A model generated the notes under the pieces. It searched no databases. It was not told where the DNA came from and was given only the letters and a program-made list of their open reading frames with translations. A DNA stretch of 64,000 bases, from contig CM060895.1 in assembly GCA_030762935.1 (NCBI GenBank), positions 28,324,501 to 28,388,500 of the forward strand, written 5' to 3'. This stretch comes from Hymenopus coronatus. Taxonomy: Eukaryota; Arthropoda; Insecta; Mantodea; Hymenopodidae. This document shows positions 32,960 through 45,420 of the stretch, one piece after another; within the stretch, counting starts at the first letter, position 1; every line of letters starts with the position of its first letter. The position numbers and the translations under genes are program-made.

Positions 32960-35280
32960 ATACTAGTAGACAAAGGTGCAGTGGTCACTGTAATGAGACC
33001 TGATGTGGCAAAGGAATTGCTAACCCAAAAACCCTGTCAGCTAACCCAAAAATTAATGACAGTGCCAAGCAACACCATGCCTATGGAGAAGGGTTGATAT
33101 TGGGCTGGACCCTGTGAGACTGTGGGTATTCTTCGTAAGGGTGATCAAGGATGTAATGTTGGGACTGTATGTCCTCAGGAGCCATGGTCGAAATCGGCAA
33201 GAGGGTACTATGACTCAGATGAAATGTGTTGCTCCAGAAACCCCACCCAGGGATCTGCAGGATGATCCTGAGTGATGATGTTAATGTGCCTGTAAGAAGC
33301 AAGGTGATAGTCAAAGAACACCTTATGGCCCAACGTTCAAGGAAGCTTGTAGTAGACCTAAAAACACCATTGAACGGATTATGCATTGCCTGGGCATTGC
33401 TACCTTGTCAGGAAAAAGTGCTTGTGTGGCTGCTAAACCCATTTGACACCGACCAGGAAATCCAGGCCAGGTCAGAGGTAGGGAAGTACAAGCCAGTTGC
33501 AAGTGTATTGCCAAGCAACATATCCAAGGAGCCAGCACCATCGCAGTATCTGGGTCCCCAGCGAAAGACTTGCTAAAGAGGGTTCTCAACTGGAGAGCTG
33601 CCAGAATCTCCTCTGGCTACAGGCAGCTAACCTGAAGCTGAGTGTAAAGAAGTGCTAACTTATCTGCAAGGAGTTGATGGGTGGCCACAGATATGGAGGA
33701 GGCTTGGACAGTGAGAGATTGACCTCACCCAAAAGGCAAACAATCTGTGAAGTTTTCTGTGACAATGCAGCTGCTACTGCTGACTTGTTAGAAGCTTCTC
33801 GAACATTGTGTCAATTGGGTAGCTCAATTGGTTAGGCACTGGCCTTCTGATCTCAAGATTGCGGGTGCAAACCTGGCCTAGTCCAATGCTTTTTAAGTGT
33901 GCTTAAAAGTGACAGCCCCATGTAGTCAATGTACTGGCAAGTTTCAAGAATCCGGAGAGCCAGATGGCCCATTGATTACAGAGACTCTAAGAGTACAACT
34001 TTACATCAGAACATTATAAAGGAAGAAGACATTTCAATGCAGATGCCATGTCCAGATGACCCTGTCCATTACACTAAAGTTGAGGAGAAAGAGCATAACG
34101 CAGCTGTCCATGTGTTTTCAGTGGTGTCTCCAGCTGGATGGGATAGTGCAGGCCTGAGGAGGTAACAATTGGCACACACTGACCTTTGAGCACTCCTGAG
34201 AGAAGTGGTGCAGGAACTAGCTTATGCTGGGAAGACATTGTACCCAGCAGTAGTTTGTGCATCCTACCTTGCCTAATGTGACTCAATGAAGACCAAAAAA
34301 GGTATAAAGATCATAATGTGGGAGTCACTTAAAGTGGTGTAGAACCAGCAGTTGATCCACCCTCCGAGTAAGGTCACAGAAGTCCTGGAGGAAGTACATG
34401 TGGGGACTGTGGGAGGGCATCTTGGATCCAACTAAACAATCGACAAGCTCTTGCTACTAGCTGAGAGAAGGTGCCGCTAATGTGTGTGCAGTAAGTCATT
34501 GACCATCGATCGTATAGCTATTGATGTAGCTAGGCCATTCCAAGCGTCACACCGGGGCTTATTTATTGATATTTATTTGTGGTTGATATATGCCATCCAT
34601 AACTAGGCGAACACAAATTGCCTCATAGAAGAATGAGGCTTTTGGGTTACTATTGTAACTATAGTGATCAGGGTACAAACTTCAGGTCTAATCTGATGAG
34701 GGAAATTCTGGAGTACACAAGACATGGATAATAACTCTACACCCATAGTCAACCAGCATGGTTGAATTGAACATCAAGACCATAGAAGGATATTTGAGGA
34801 AGGTTGTGACCTAGTACCACAAAGATTGGGATGCTAGGGTACCACTTTTTACTGGCCTACACCACCGGGTTGACACCAGCCAGCTTGGTCTTTGATAGTA
34901 TCTGTCATGTAACCTGATGTTTGGGAAACCATGGGCAGAACAGCCCACAGTCCACTACCTGGAGAATCTCATAGACTTAACTTCATGATATACATAGGTA
35001 TGAATGGCCCATCAACACATCTAGGTAGTGAGTGACCAAATGAAGAACCATTATGACTGGCAGGTCTTTGAGTCAAGGTTTTCATCAGGGTATCCTTATG
35101 TGACTGTGTCACCATACCCAGACTAAGGGATGCTGACATACTTCAACAACTATGGCAAGGACCATACTTTGTGGTGAAGAGAATTAATGATATCTATCAC
35201 GTCCAGAGGCTGCCCCAAGAGAAGAGGCTGGTGGTACACTTGAATTGTTTAGCCCACTACGATGGTGCTGGTTGGAACAA
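32960..35280 (+). pseudogene. Gypsy pol remnant: protease, RT end, RNase H, integrase
   Basis: The protease active site reads LVDKGAVVTVM near 32,965-33,000, where LVDTGA is expected, so the catalytic triplet is altered. After a linker (VPVRSKVIVKEHLMAQRS, 33,288) the sequence jumps to the end of RT (LQAANLKLSVKKC, about 33,625). The conserved RT palm with the YxDD box is not present, implying an internal deletion of several hundred bp near 33,580. The RNase H tail (GRRHFNADAMSR, about 34,025) and integrase pieces (SDQGTNFRSNL near 34,665, a VELN.KT.EGYLRK block near 34,760) follow in mixed frames. It is non-functional. Confidence 0.78.
33812..33955 (+). mobile_element. tRNA-derived SINE nested in gypsy pol
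   Basis: The A box TAGCTCAATTGG (about 33,821) and B box GGGTGCAAACC (about 33,866) are at tRNA spacing. The body that follows includes GTGACAGCCCCATGTAG. It interrupts pol between the RT and RNase H remnants. Confidence 0.7.
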
Positions 35281-35300
35281 CCGCCCCAGAGGAGGGAGCA

Positions 35301-35450
35301 GTGTAACATGCATCCATGTACATGTGCCTATACTTAGCTATCAAATTGTAACATGTATGCTATTGACTTCCATTACATAACTCTACTCATTGACACAATT
35401 ATCCTAGCAAGCAGACACCCTACATCAAAGACTGGTAATATCACAGCTAT
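35301..35450 (+). repeat. Gypsy 3' LTR remnant
   Basis: It begins TGTAACATGCATCCATGT directly after a polypurine tract. It shares blocks with the 5' LTR (CCTATAC, ATCAAA, CATTG, AGCAGGCACC/AGCAGACACC), then loses similarity. Confidence 0.6.
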
Positions 35451-36099
35451 GTTAATTATTTTCTATATTTATGTGTTTCTACTAAGCTACATACAAGTGA
35501 ACATGATCAATGTTCACCAATCATACTAATGTTTTACAATAATCCTTTACAATAATGCCTTAATTCTAGTTTGTTATCTCATTTGTAATTTATTCTTTAA
35601 CTCTTTGTTTCCTGTCCATATTCAAATGTTTTTTACTTTATTAAGGTATTATTGTACTTTTTTACCATCTTTATGGAACATTTTAGTTATAATCATATAT
35701 TTCTCTAAACTAAATCAGTTTTACTGATGTACTCAGTTCCTTTGCATTTAAATATTATGTGTTCCAGATATACATTTCCACCACATATAGGTCATTGATT
35801 TTGGGGGATACCCATCTTAGATTTTTTAGCCTCCATACTCCTGTTCTCACCAATGCAGTGCCTTCTCGCTCTTCTTTGTTTCTCATTTCCTGTATTTTTC
35901 CCTTCCCCATGAATCTTTCATCAACATATTGATGACTGCAGATACTTCACTAAATATTTTTTGTATTTCTACCTCTACAACCTCAAATCTCTTTCTTGCT
36001 GATTTCCAGAAATTATTCACAGTTTTCTCTTTTCCATATCTCTCCTAGCACATTACTTTCCAAGTTAAAGATTTGAAACTATCTCAGTGTTGATTATTA

Positions 36100-36100
<1 letters not shown>

Positions 36101-36141
<41 letters not shown>

Positions 36142-36176
36142 TACTACTATTATTATTATTATTGTTATTATTATTA
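36101..36176. repeat. (ATT)n microsatellite
   Basis: About 25 ATT units with a short ACT interruption. Confidence 0.9.
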
Positions 36177-36229
36177 CTCATCTGTAACTTTCCAAGTTAC
36201 TCCTAAGACAATTTACCTATACATTGTTC

Positions 36230-36880
36230 TTTAAGCTTTTCTCATGATATTGTATTTTAACAAATTTCTTTCTTCTAACTTCAAATTTCTATTCCACAAT
36301 TTCAATGCCTTTTCCATTTGCTTTCCCTTACTTGCCAATCTGCCCAACTCTATTTGTGCTACATGCCTAACAGTTGCATTTGGTAACCCAAGCATATCTC
36401 TACAAAGTATCCTCTGCACCTCATCTATGACTTCCCAGCCTTCTTCTAACTTACATACTTGTATCCATATATCATTTTTGCTTCAATCACCATATTATAT
36501 ACTTTCTCTAACATTTAATATTTATATTGGGTAGTCTATATTTACATAGTTGTTCCTTTTCCTTTTGCTAGTGCAATTTTTTTCTTTTTGTTTTTATTTT
36601 TTCCCCGTTTGCTGCCACCGTCAGTTTTAACTCCTAAGAATTAATTGCATTCTCTCATTTTCATTCTTCCATTCTGCATATTTGTTCAATTTTCCTCCTT
36701 TTTTATACCCTATGATCTGTATCTTATCTTGTTCACTTTCAGTCTCCAATCTTCACCATAATGATTTATTCAATGATTGTTTCATTGAACTAACTGCATT
36801 TTGCTGCAAAAAGTAATCCAGGAATCTGGATATTATTAATTACTAGCATGCTGGCATGAAATTGTTATTCCTTTCAATTT
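36230..36880 (-). mobile_element. Non-LTR retrotransposon RT fragment (clade uncertain)
   Basis: The minus strand reads IQIPGLLFA (about 36,825), where a FADD box would follow but has decayed to AAKCS. It continues with EDWRLKVNKDKIQIIGYKKG and GKLNKYAEWKNENER (36,660-36,755), then DEVQRILCRDMLGLPNATVR and AQIELGRLASKGKQMEKAL (36,240-36,430). This palm-thumb-tail order is typical of LINE ORF2. The clade is not clear. The catalytic residues are lost. Confidence 0.65.
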
Positions 36881-37955
36881 CCTGCAATACTTCACACGCA
36901 TATATATATAGACACACAAATTAAATAATACTGCACTTACACCCTTGTGTCTGAGGCATTCTTACTGGATTTCTCTTGTTACAAATCCTTATACAAAAGG
37001 TATTCTCATTATATAGTGCTCTGAGGATGCTTACTATTAGTGCTCAGCTTTATTTGTATGCATTGCTCTGATTTTCTGTGTGTGTTCTTCCTTACTTAGT
37101 TCAGATCGTTTTATTAAATACAAATAGGCATAACACTACACTGTATATCCTATGAGATAGAAATCTTCACCATACAATGTGAGGAAGGGAAAGGCAGGAA
37201 ATGAATAAAACCCCAATAGTTATAAAAATATGTTGCTGTTGTATTTTATAAGAATGTCTTATAGTGTAATAACAATGTAAATCTTAAAAGTAGTGCTGAA
37301 CAAAATGATTGTGAAGTCATCCAAGAGATCATTGACAGTTTAGAATTTGCATTTTTTTGCAAAATAATTACAGATTCTAAATGTAAATATAATAAATCAT
37401 TGAAATATTCTAATATCTTTTTTGATTACTCTTATAAAAAATCTAATTCTCTTTTCATTAAATTTCTTTAAAAAAACTGTCCATATGTATTATTTAGTTC
37501 CAAAACCGACCTTTTGTAAATTTGGAATTATAATAGCTGAATGAGATGGTGTATATGATTATTAGATGTAAAGCCAGTGAGAAGTTTTGTTTATTTTACA
37601 AGGTTTTAGCATTATAATTTTTTTATAATTTAAATATTAAATCAGTAATAGTTTTGGCACCACTGAAAAAAGTTGGAAAATGTAGATGGCTTTTTGAAAT
37701 TAGAAGTTACTATTTAAGGCACTAAAATTAGAAAGAGGTGTAGTTAATTGGTGGAGTAGTTATATCATAATTTAACTAAGTTTTTCCTTGATCTTAGGAC
37801 GATTGTCATAAAGGCATCTTTAGTGCTTTAAGGCCACTCATTGAATATGTCCCATTGAGTATTGGGCAAACAACACTCTACCACAGGAGGAAAGAAAAAA
37901 TGGTGTGCAAGATTGTGCAATGCATTTTTTAAAAAATACTGCTACAAGTTGTGTT
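36881..37955. other. Unassigned AT-rich intronic sequence
   Basis: No gene or known repeat recognised. Confidence 0.5.
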
Positions 37956-38800
37956 TACAGAAACAGACAGAAATAGTTGACTACTTACAGAGATGTCAAA
38001 CAACTAGTATCACATCTTTGGACAGAAACAGACAGAAATAGTTGACTATTTACAGAGATGTCAGACAACTAGTATCACATCTTTGGACAGAAACAGACAG
38101 AAATAGTTGACTATTTACAGAGATGTCAGACAACTAGTATCACATCTTTGGACAGAAACAGACAGAAATAGTTGACTATTTACAGAGATGTCAGACAACT
38201 AGTATCACATCTTTGGACAGAAACAGACAGAAATAGTTGACTATTTACAGAGATGTCAAACAACTAGTATCACATCTTTGGACAGAAACAGACAGAAATA
38301 GTTGACTATTTACAGAGATGTCAGACAACTAGTATCACATCTTTGGACAGAAACAGACAGAAATAGTTGACTATTTACAGAGATGTCAAACAACTAGTAT
38401 CACATCTTTGGACAGAAACAGACAGAAATAGTTGACTATTTACAGAGATGTCAGACAACTAGTATCACATCTTTGGACAGAAACAGACAGAAATAGTTGA
38501 CTATTTACAGAGATGTCAGACAACTAGTATCACATCTTTGGACAGAAACAGACAGAAATAGTTGACTATTTACAGAGATGTCAGACAACTAGTATCACAT
38601 CTTTGGACAGAAACAGACAGAAATAGTTGACTATTTACAGAGATGTCAGACAACTAGTATCACATCTTTGGACAGAAACAGACAGAAATAGTTGACTATT
38701 TACAGAGATGTCAGACAACTAGTATCACATCTTTGGACAGAAACAGACAGAAATAGTTGACTATTTACAGAGATGTCAAACAACTAGTATCACATCTTTG
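37956..38800. repeat. 65-bp minisatellite, 13 tandem copies
   Basis: There are exactly 13 units of 65 bp (starts at 37,956, 38,021, 38,086 and every 65 bp after). A unit begins GACAGAAACAGACAGAAATA and contains GTTGACTATTTACAGAGATG and AACTAGTATCACATC. Units are nearly identical. The main variant is GTCAAAC (units 1, 5, 7, 13) against GTCAGAC, and unit 1 also has TACTTA for TATTTA. Stops occur in all frames checked, so it is not coding. There are no spacers of differing sequence, so it is not CRISPR-like. Confidence 0.97.
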
Positions 38801-40118
38801 GCCAATCATACTTGAAATTTTGTCTTTGAGGGGCATAAGTGAGGCTATGTCATAATTTGAAAATACATGTTGTCATTATTTGTCACCAGTTGAGTCAACA
38901 CCACCTAAATAAAAAGCCTTGCAATGCAAGGCATGATGTCACACTTTTGAGCTTTTAGAGGATCCATCAGTCCAGTACTGTAAGCAAAAGTTAGCTTTTG
39001 TTTATATTGTACTTTCAAAATAGTTATTTCAGCTTTAATTGCTAGAACCAAAAGTGGTCTGTGCAGAATTTTAAATTCCCAGTGCAGTATCTACAGTCAT
39101 TAATGCTGAATTATTAAAATAAACTGGTAACATACTAAGAAATCAGTACATGTCAGTAAGTTCAGAATTATTTTATTATGCATGAGCATTCTACAATAAT
39201 TTGTAATAATTACTTAGTTTATTAATTATATTTTCAGCTATAATATTCCTTGTATCTTCCATACCATGCAGGACTTTGTAGTAATATAAAAAATAGTATG
39301 ATTAATATATATCTGTATGATGTTACTTTTTTTCTCCTAAATTTAATATTTTTAAACATAATCCTAGCAGAATATATTTTAATGTATGTATATTAAAACT
39401 GACATCAGGCCCCTAACCTGTTTTTCTATCATGAAACTTCAACTTTAATGCAATAAATTCTGTCCTGTAGAGTATGGAATCAACCAATAAACAACACATT
39501 TTATCTTATTTGCATTCAACTAAACTCTATTTGAAGATTACTGAAATGCAAATAAACAGTAGTACCCTCAATTTCATGTTGTCTAAAGTGCAGTTCATAA
39601 ATCTGCAATATATTCAATGGAAAGTAAATGACTGCACTTTCCATTAATTTCTTTAAGAATTTAAATAATTAGAAATTGCTAAACAGTTCTAAAAATGTTA
39701 AAAGGGTTAAAACATGTTACATATCTTGGAGTTATCTGTAGGAACAAAGTTCTTCCTATGAATAGCCCTAAACATCTTCATCTTTAGGAAAAGAAAACAA
39801 ACATACTTTTAAATGGTTTGTATAATTATCATTACAATTTGTACACTACACTTCTAGGACATTATGCCTTTAAAAGCAGGATACATTTAGAACCACTAAT
39901 ATGAAAATATTTCCACATTTGTACACAAATCAGTTATTGCTTACTCTATCACAATGGCCATGTGCTAATGTTTGATGCAAGCTTTTTCTCCATAGGTGGT
40001 GTTGTCTGCGCTCTTTCCTTTTTAAAACTCATAAATGTTTTTAAAATTATTTTCAAGTTGTAGAACGTTTTGTAATATAAACAATTTATTGTGATACATT
40101 CTCTATCCACTTTTTCAG
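38801..40118. other. Unassigned AT-rich intronic sequence
   Basis: No gene or repeat recognised up to the next FAS exon. Confidence 0.5.
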
Positions 40119-40306
40119 ACTGCACCAGTGCAAGATTCAGCAATTGTGCACATTACGGATAAGAATTGCAATTGGCTGACTGAAGCTCAGCAGTTACTAA
40201 GTAATACCAAATGCTGTGTGATATTTGTTGCTCAGGGAGAACCATTCAGTGGAATACTAGGACTTTTTAACTGTATCAGAAAAGAAAATGGTGGTAATTA
40301 TGCACG
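40119..40306 (+). CDS. FASN: Fatty acid synthase exon: structural region before ER
   Basis: The acceptor TTTCAG is in phase 0 and the donor GTAAGT starts at 40307 (phase 2). Residues TAPVQDSAIVHITDKNCNWL, TKCCVIFVAQGEPFSGILGL and FNCIRKENGGNYAR match the animal FAS segment G..GL.NC.R.E.GG..R, just before the enoyl reductase. The Arg codon is completed by the next exon. There are no stops. Confidence 0.92.
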
Positions 40307-40739
40307 GTAAGTAAAATGTATTATAAAAGATTATCTGATGACATTCTCTGAGGCTGCATTGGTGGTATACTGGTGAAGAGGTGAGAGGATGTGTGGGATA
40401 GTAATTGATTTTGGAGCACAGTGAGAGACTTTTTGATTTCTATGGAAGTAGAACTTCCTGGTCTTGTTAATTATGATGGATGAATGTGGCTCTTTGTTAT
40501 AATTCTCCTTTCAATATTGCTCCCACTCGCCAACATAAAGTTATCTAACATTGTTGTATGTTCATAGTTGTAAAAGTATGTTCATACCAATCAATGACCA
40601 CAATGTTCAAGTTATGCATATGGCAACAAAAATGCTTTCAAATTGCACATGCTTCATATCTGTACCATTTCAGATAAAACCTAAGTGTGCTTGTTTGCTA
40701 TCTATTGCAGAGTGCACAATGTGCAACTTATTTATCAAA

Positions 40740-40885
40740 TATTTCATGAGTACCTAAATTATTGTTTTTGGATACAGGGACCCTAAAACTGTATGTCTGG
40801 TGAAATATCGATATCAAATTTTTAGATGCAATGCAATATCTTCTCTATACACTATGTGCATAGTATGTGTAAAAAAAGTAAATAT
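40740..40885 (-). repeat. Hairpin-headed repeat, copy 7 (head only, inverted)
   Basis: The minus strand reads TTTTTACACATACTATGCAC, then ATAGTGTATAGAGAAGATAT, then TTTCACCAGACATACAG, matching the 5' ~150 bp of the family. It is the only copy in the opposite orientation. Confidence 0.7.
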
Positions 40886-40989
40886 TCACGTAAGTAAACA
40901 TAATACTGTTTAGAATACTTAATATATGTACCTGTACTATTATTAATGACTTTGAAAGAAAAAGAAGTTCAGAGCACTAGGGTCTTACA

Positions 40990-43740
40990 CAGCTTTAAAA
41001 TATGTGATGTGCTTCATTCACACGACTTTCTCTACATCTGTGTAACAAATTATTATTAATAATATTATTAAAATCTGAACATCTATTTCCAATATATGCT
41101 TCATTGGTCATGGTGTAGATGGAATACCCTGGGCGTGTGTTTCCACAACTTTCGTTGGTATCCTCTTGGAGGTTAGCAGAGGTCTGAGGGAGTTGGACAA
41201 CATCAGCATTTAATATAGGTGTCTGACCAACAGTAGTGGCTTCTGGTGGTAGAAGTAGGACATCATTGACAGCTGCCTTCTTCTTTCTAGTCCTTGGTGA
41301 CCTCTGGTGGGACATCTCGGAACCATTTGCTGGTTTTGAGTCTACAGCTTGACTTTCTATTGTTTTTTGTACCAATTTTAAAATGACATCTGCTGGTGGT
41401 ATTTTGAAATTAACCACATTACTATAACTACTATGGATGACAATTTTTTCCCAAATATCTAACTCTGAAGGAGAATTAATGACTTTCAGTAATTTTATTT
41501 CTTGCCCAATTTCATGGTTGGTACTCCAAAAGTGGTTGGCTACTGCTGATTTATCCAACTGTTTTAATTTAATATTTCTCTGATGTTTTTTAAGATGAAC
41601 TTTTAAGCTTCTCTTTGTTCTACTAATGTAAACTTTTTCACAGTCATTGCAGTTATTTTGATAGATACCAGATTTGTTTAACTTATTCACTGTTTTATCA
41701 AGTGGTTTATTTAACATGTTCTTTAAATTAAATCTGTTGCAAGGGGCAAGTGTTATATTATATTTATCAAATAATTTTTTTAAATTTTGGAAACAATTTT
41801 GGATGATGATTGAATTTTTTATTCTTCAAATCATCTTTTATTGGTTTTAATAAGCTAACTTCTTTCTTCTTATTTTGATTTTCTTGTTTCTTCAAGATAT
41901 TATAAATCAACTGTCTATTAAATCCATTAGTTCTGCAAACTTGATGATATAATTAAGTTCTTTTTTGTGTTCCTCCTCTGTTAGGGGTACATTAATTAAT
42001 CTATAAATTAAACTTTGAAAAACAGCATGTTGATGACTTTTAGGACTACATTTATTATTCTTTATGTAATTATCCACATGAGTTGGCTTTCTATAAATAC
42101 CAAACTGTAACAAGTTATTCTTTCTAAAGATCTTGATATCCAAAAAAGGCAGCATACAATCATTTTCAATTTCCATAGTAAATGTAATACTTTCATTCTG
42201 AGCATTTAATATATCCAGTGATTTTTTTATGGCTTGGTTAGGAATGATAGCAAAGATATCATCCATATATCTATGCCAAACTTTGAAAATTTCAGGATGT
42301 TCTTTAGTAACTTTTGTTTCCAGAGAACTCGTATATAAATCTGCTAATAAGGGTGAAAGTGGATTACCCATGGCTAGTCCTTTTGTCTGTTTGTAAAATT
42401 TATTGTCAAAAGTAAAAAAAAGATTGATTAATACAACAATTTGTAAGTGTAATTAATTCTTCAATGTTGGTAACATTAACTGCAATGGAGGTTAACCATT
42501 CTGTTAGTAAAGCAGATAATTTCTCAAGTGGCACATTAGTAAATAAAGAAGTAACATCGAAGGAAACCAGTATGTCTTCTTCTATAATTGTAAGTGGTTT
42601 GATTTTTCTAATTAACTGTAAAGAGTTTTTAACATTCAAAGATGCATACATTTCAGTGAAGTAAACTTTTTTGTTAACCATTTAGAAAGGTTGTAACTGG
42701 GAGAGCCTATATTATTAATTATAGGCCTCATGCTGCCATCTTTGTTATGTGTTTTTGGCAAACTGTAAATCCTGGGTAGTATAGGATTACTGATTTTCAG
42801 CAAGTTTTTAAACTCTGTAGGTATAAGGTTAGAGTTTGTGATTGCATGCTAACAAGTTTAATATATGTATGTATTTAATGGAGCTTTGTTTATTAAAGTA
42901 TAGTCATCTTTTTTCAATAACTGCAAAACTTTAGAGTTATAATCTTCTTCATTTAAAATCACCATTTGATTACCCTTGTTCATTCATGGATTTAATTAGC
43001 TTCAGTTCTGGATTTTTCATATAGTTGTTACTGTAAATCTTTAAGTATGTCTGCACATTATAATTTTAAAGTATTAGCAGCAGTCTGTGTTAGTCCCCAA
43101 GTGGCTAAACTTATGTCTCCTACAAACTCACAAATATCTTCCAAGAAGGCTAGGCTAGTTTTAAAACCTTTATTCAACAGCTGCAATTCTTGATTATTGA
43201 AACTTTCATTAGATAAATTGACTACATGGTTACTATTTTTGCTGCTTTTCTGTGATTTATGTGGTTGAAAATATGGTAACTGTTCATTTAAAGTTATTTA
43301 ATTTCTTTTTTAAAGTCTCATTTTACTTTTTCATAACAAAATTTAAGTATGTAAAGTAATTTTCTTCAAAATGTCTCCCAGGTGGATAATCTATTTTACT
43401 TGTCACATATAGGTGTAATTGATAAAGTCATGCTTCAGATCTATTTAAATTTTTATAGTGTTCTTGCTTTTCTGTTTTTAGAATACATTTTTTGGCCATT
43501 TTTTTTATGTTGATTGTCATTATTAAATTTCACATATTTTTTAACAAAATGTGGTGTGACTTTGTAGCTCAGACAAAGGTTCAAAAATTTAATATTAGCC
43601 ATTAAATGTCTTCTTTTAGTTTGCAATTTGACGAATCTTTTTAAGTTAGCCTTTTGTTAAGAGGGAGCTATATTGAAATCATGCACAGTTACTTGTTGCT
43701 CAACCATTTTGAAAGATTTTTCCACATACCTTGGTTATTT
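40990..43740 (-). mobile_element. Penelope-like element 1 (RT plus GIY-YIG, broken)
   Basis: A minus-strand retroelement of about 2.75 kb carries an N-terminal region (43,735-42,690, many stops: MVEQQVTVHDFNIAPS, LQTKRRHLMANIKFLNLC), a Penelope RT and a GIY-YIG endonuclease. Penelope-like elements are telomerase-related retroelements distinct from LINEs. A hammerhead-like motif on the same strand at 44,796-44,767 may belong to its 5' terminal repeat, which would extend the element to about 44.85 kb. Clear target duplications were not found. Confidence 0.85.
40995..42681 (-). pseudogene. Penelope-like RT and GIY-YIG endonuclease ORF (frameshifted)
   Basis: Read on the minus strand. The first frame (42,681-42,406) has SFDVTSLFTNVPLE, the RT block with the first catalytic Asp. 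The second (42,371-41,907) has the RT core GLAMGNPLSPLLADLY, the catalytic HRYMDDIFAIIPN (YMDD) and the thumb motif IYRKPTHVDNYI, all conserved for the family. A gap of decayed sequence leads to the third frame (41,717-40,995), a GIY-YIG nuclease: SGIYQNNCNDCEKVYISRTK, with CxxC in the Penelope-type position, YIG altered to YIS, and WEKIVIH carrying the later acidic residue. At least two frame breaks make it a pseudogene, but RT catalytic residues persist. Confidence 0.85.
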
Positions 43741-45420
43741 TCCTCCTTGGCTTTTGAACCCTGTTAGCTTTATATATTTTAAAATGTTAAAAAAGCCATT
43801 ACATACATAAAGTAAACATCCTTCCCACTTCAAAATATATACTTTGTAGAGAAGAGGATTCTACAATGAATATGGCTCATCTTATGAAATGTCAAAATTT
43901 AACAGCTACAGATCTCTCATTGTGCTATTGGGAAGCAAGAAGGCAAATGGAAGAACTCCAATATGCTGAATATTAGCAACCAATCTTATGTGAGCTTTTT
44001 CATCATTTCAACTATTTCTGAGTTACTAACTTCTGTGTTTGAAAACAGTAAACAACAGCAAAAATTGTATTTAAGAAAATGGCAGATCTCTATAATCTTT
44101 GTAAAAAGCCCATATTTATTACAATTTCATAACATTAACTTTTCTGAGATATTTACTTTTGTTTTTTTAAATATTGGTGATAGTTTGGAGAGTGGATATT
44201 TGAAGCTTTAGAGTATTTTCTAGGCTTCAAGTTTAGATTTACCACAGTATCTTATGGTCCCCCCTGGATATGATAGAAGCAATGGTATTACAATCCTCGA
44301 TGATGAAAGTAAGGTTTTGATTAGTTAGTAGATGTGTATCTATCATTCACTGTCTTCCAATTCCATGGATTTAATCCCATGTATTTAATCTTAGATCTAT
44401 AGTATTTTGGCATTATCTATGAAATACAGAATTTTAAATACAATCTGGATATCTTCACAAAAGACACAACACCCAGATCTGATAAGCTCCCGAAAAGTTT
44501 GTTTATATTCTTCTCTGCTTCTTTTTCTGAATTCTACTTCACTGTGGTTGACTTTTAAAAACTTTGCTAATTTGGTAGAAAATCAGTAGATCATATACAA
44601 AATGTCTAGAGTTTTTAACTGTGATTTAAGAGAAATGAAGTAGGGACAGGATATGAGATATGCTCTTGGCAGCTAAGAAATCAAGAACAAGGATAATGTA
44701 ATTTGAAATTTAGTTGAGTCGATTTTGTAACACTACATCACTTACTTTTTTTATTTCGGAAAACATGTTTCAGAAGCTATGTGCTTCCATTGTCAATTCC
44801 TTTGGTCAACTGCCATTCAAGTCCTGAATAGGTGTACTTAAATAAAATGCCAAGATAATAAAGACATTGCCCTTTCAACTAGAGTTATGGACCTACTGCC
44901 TTCTCCAGGAGGTATTTCTGAAGAATGAGAAGATAATGACAAAGGAACTAAAAGAATAACATTCCTCAGTTATGCTGTAAGACTACCCAGATCTTTAATT
45001 TTGTTTCCCTGAAAGCCAGAATCTCCAAAATCATCAAAGTCAGAAGTAAAATCCAGCCACCCTCCATACACCTATCCAGCAACAAAGACAGAGCACAAAA
45101 TATGTTGTGTCTTCTTTATCTTAGGAACTATTATTTAACGGGAAGAGTTGAATGATATATTTTCATTACATTTTATTTGTACAGTATTCCTGACATTTGT
45201 TAGCCAAATGTTAGTGTTACAATGAGATTGATGTATGTACCCATTAGAAGCCTTGTAAATAGATTAATCACAAATGCTATTACTTTACTTACATAGTTAA
45301 TGAAAGTAAAGTTTCTGTATTCTCTAAAAATGTCATACTCGGCTTCTTCTTCTTCTTCTTCTTTTTTTTTTTGTAAGGAATATCAAAGCATTTGAATAAA
45401 ATATTGTTTATTCTTTTCAG
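43741..45420. other. Intronic sequence with a Penelope-type hammerhead-like motif
   Basis: It is largely unassigned. On the minus strand 44,796-44,767 reads TTGACAAT, a GAAGC/GCTTC stem with loop ACATA, then a T and GAAAC, followed downstream by ACATGTTTTCCGAAAT. This is a decayed hammerhead-like core comparable to those at 22.57 and 46.93 kb. A TTC tract (about 45,342-45,362) precedes the next exon. Confidence 0.45.

Larger units (their letters stand above)
31859..35450 (+). mobile_element. Ty3/gypsy LTR retrotransposon (decayed)
   Basis: Recognisable parts in order: a 5' LTR remnant (31,859-~32,165), a gag-like region without clear motifs, a protease, the end of RT, RNase H, integrase, a purine-rich tract (CCAGAGGAGGGAGCAG, ending about 35,300) and a 3' LTR remnant from 35,301. 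Most frames carry stops, a SINE interrupts pol, and the RT core is deleted. It lies in the intron between the FAS exons at 31,004 and 40,119. Confidence 0.8.

Noticed and set aside
37956..38800. CRISPR-like array
   Set aside because: Units are contiguous and identical with no variable spacers, and the genome is clearly eukaryotic. It is a minisatellite.
43963..44211. 82-codon + strand ORF
   Set aside because: It is in AT-rich intron sequence with no domain, and upstream of a minus-strand Penelope element. Probably chance.
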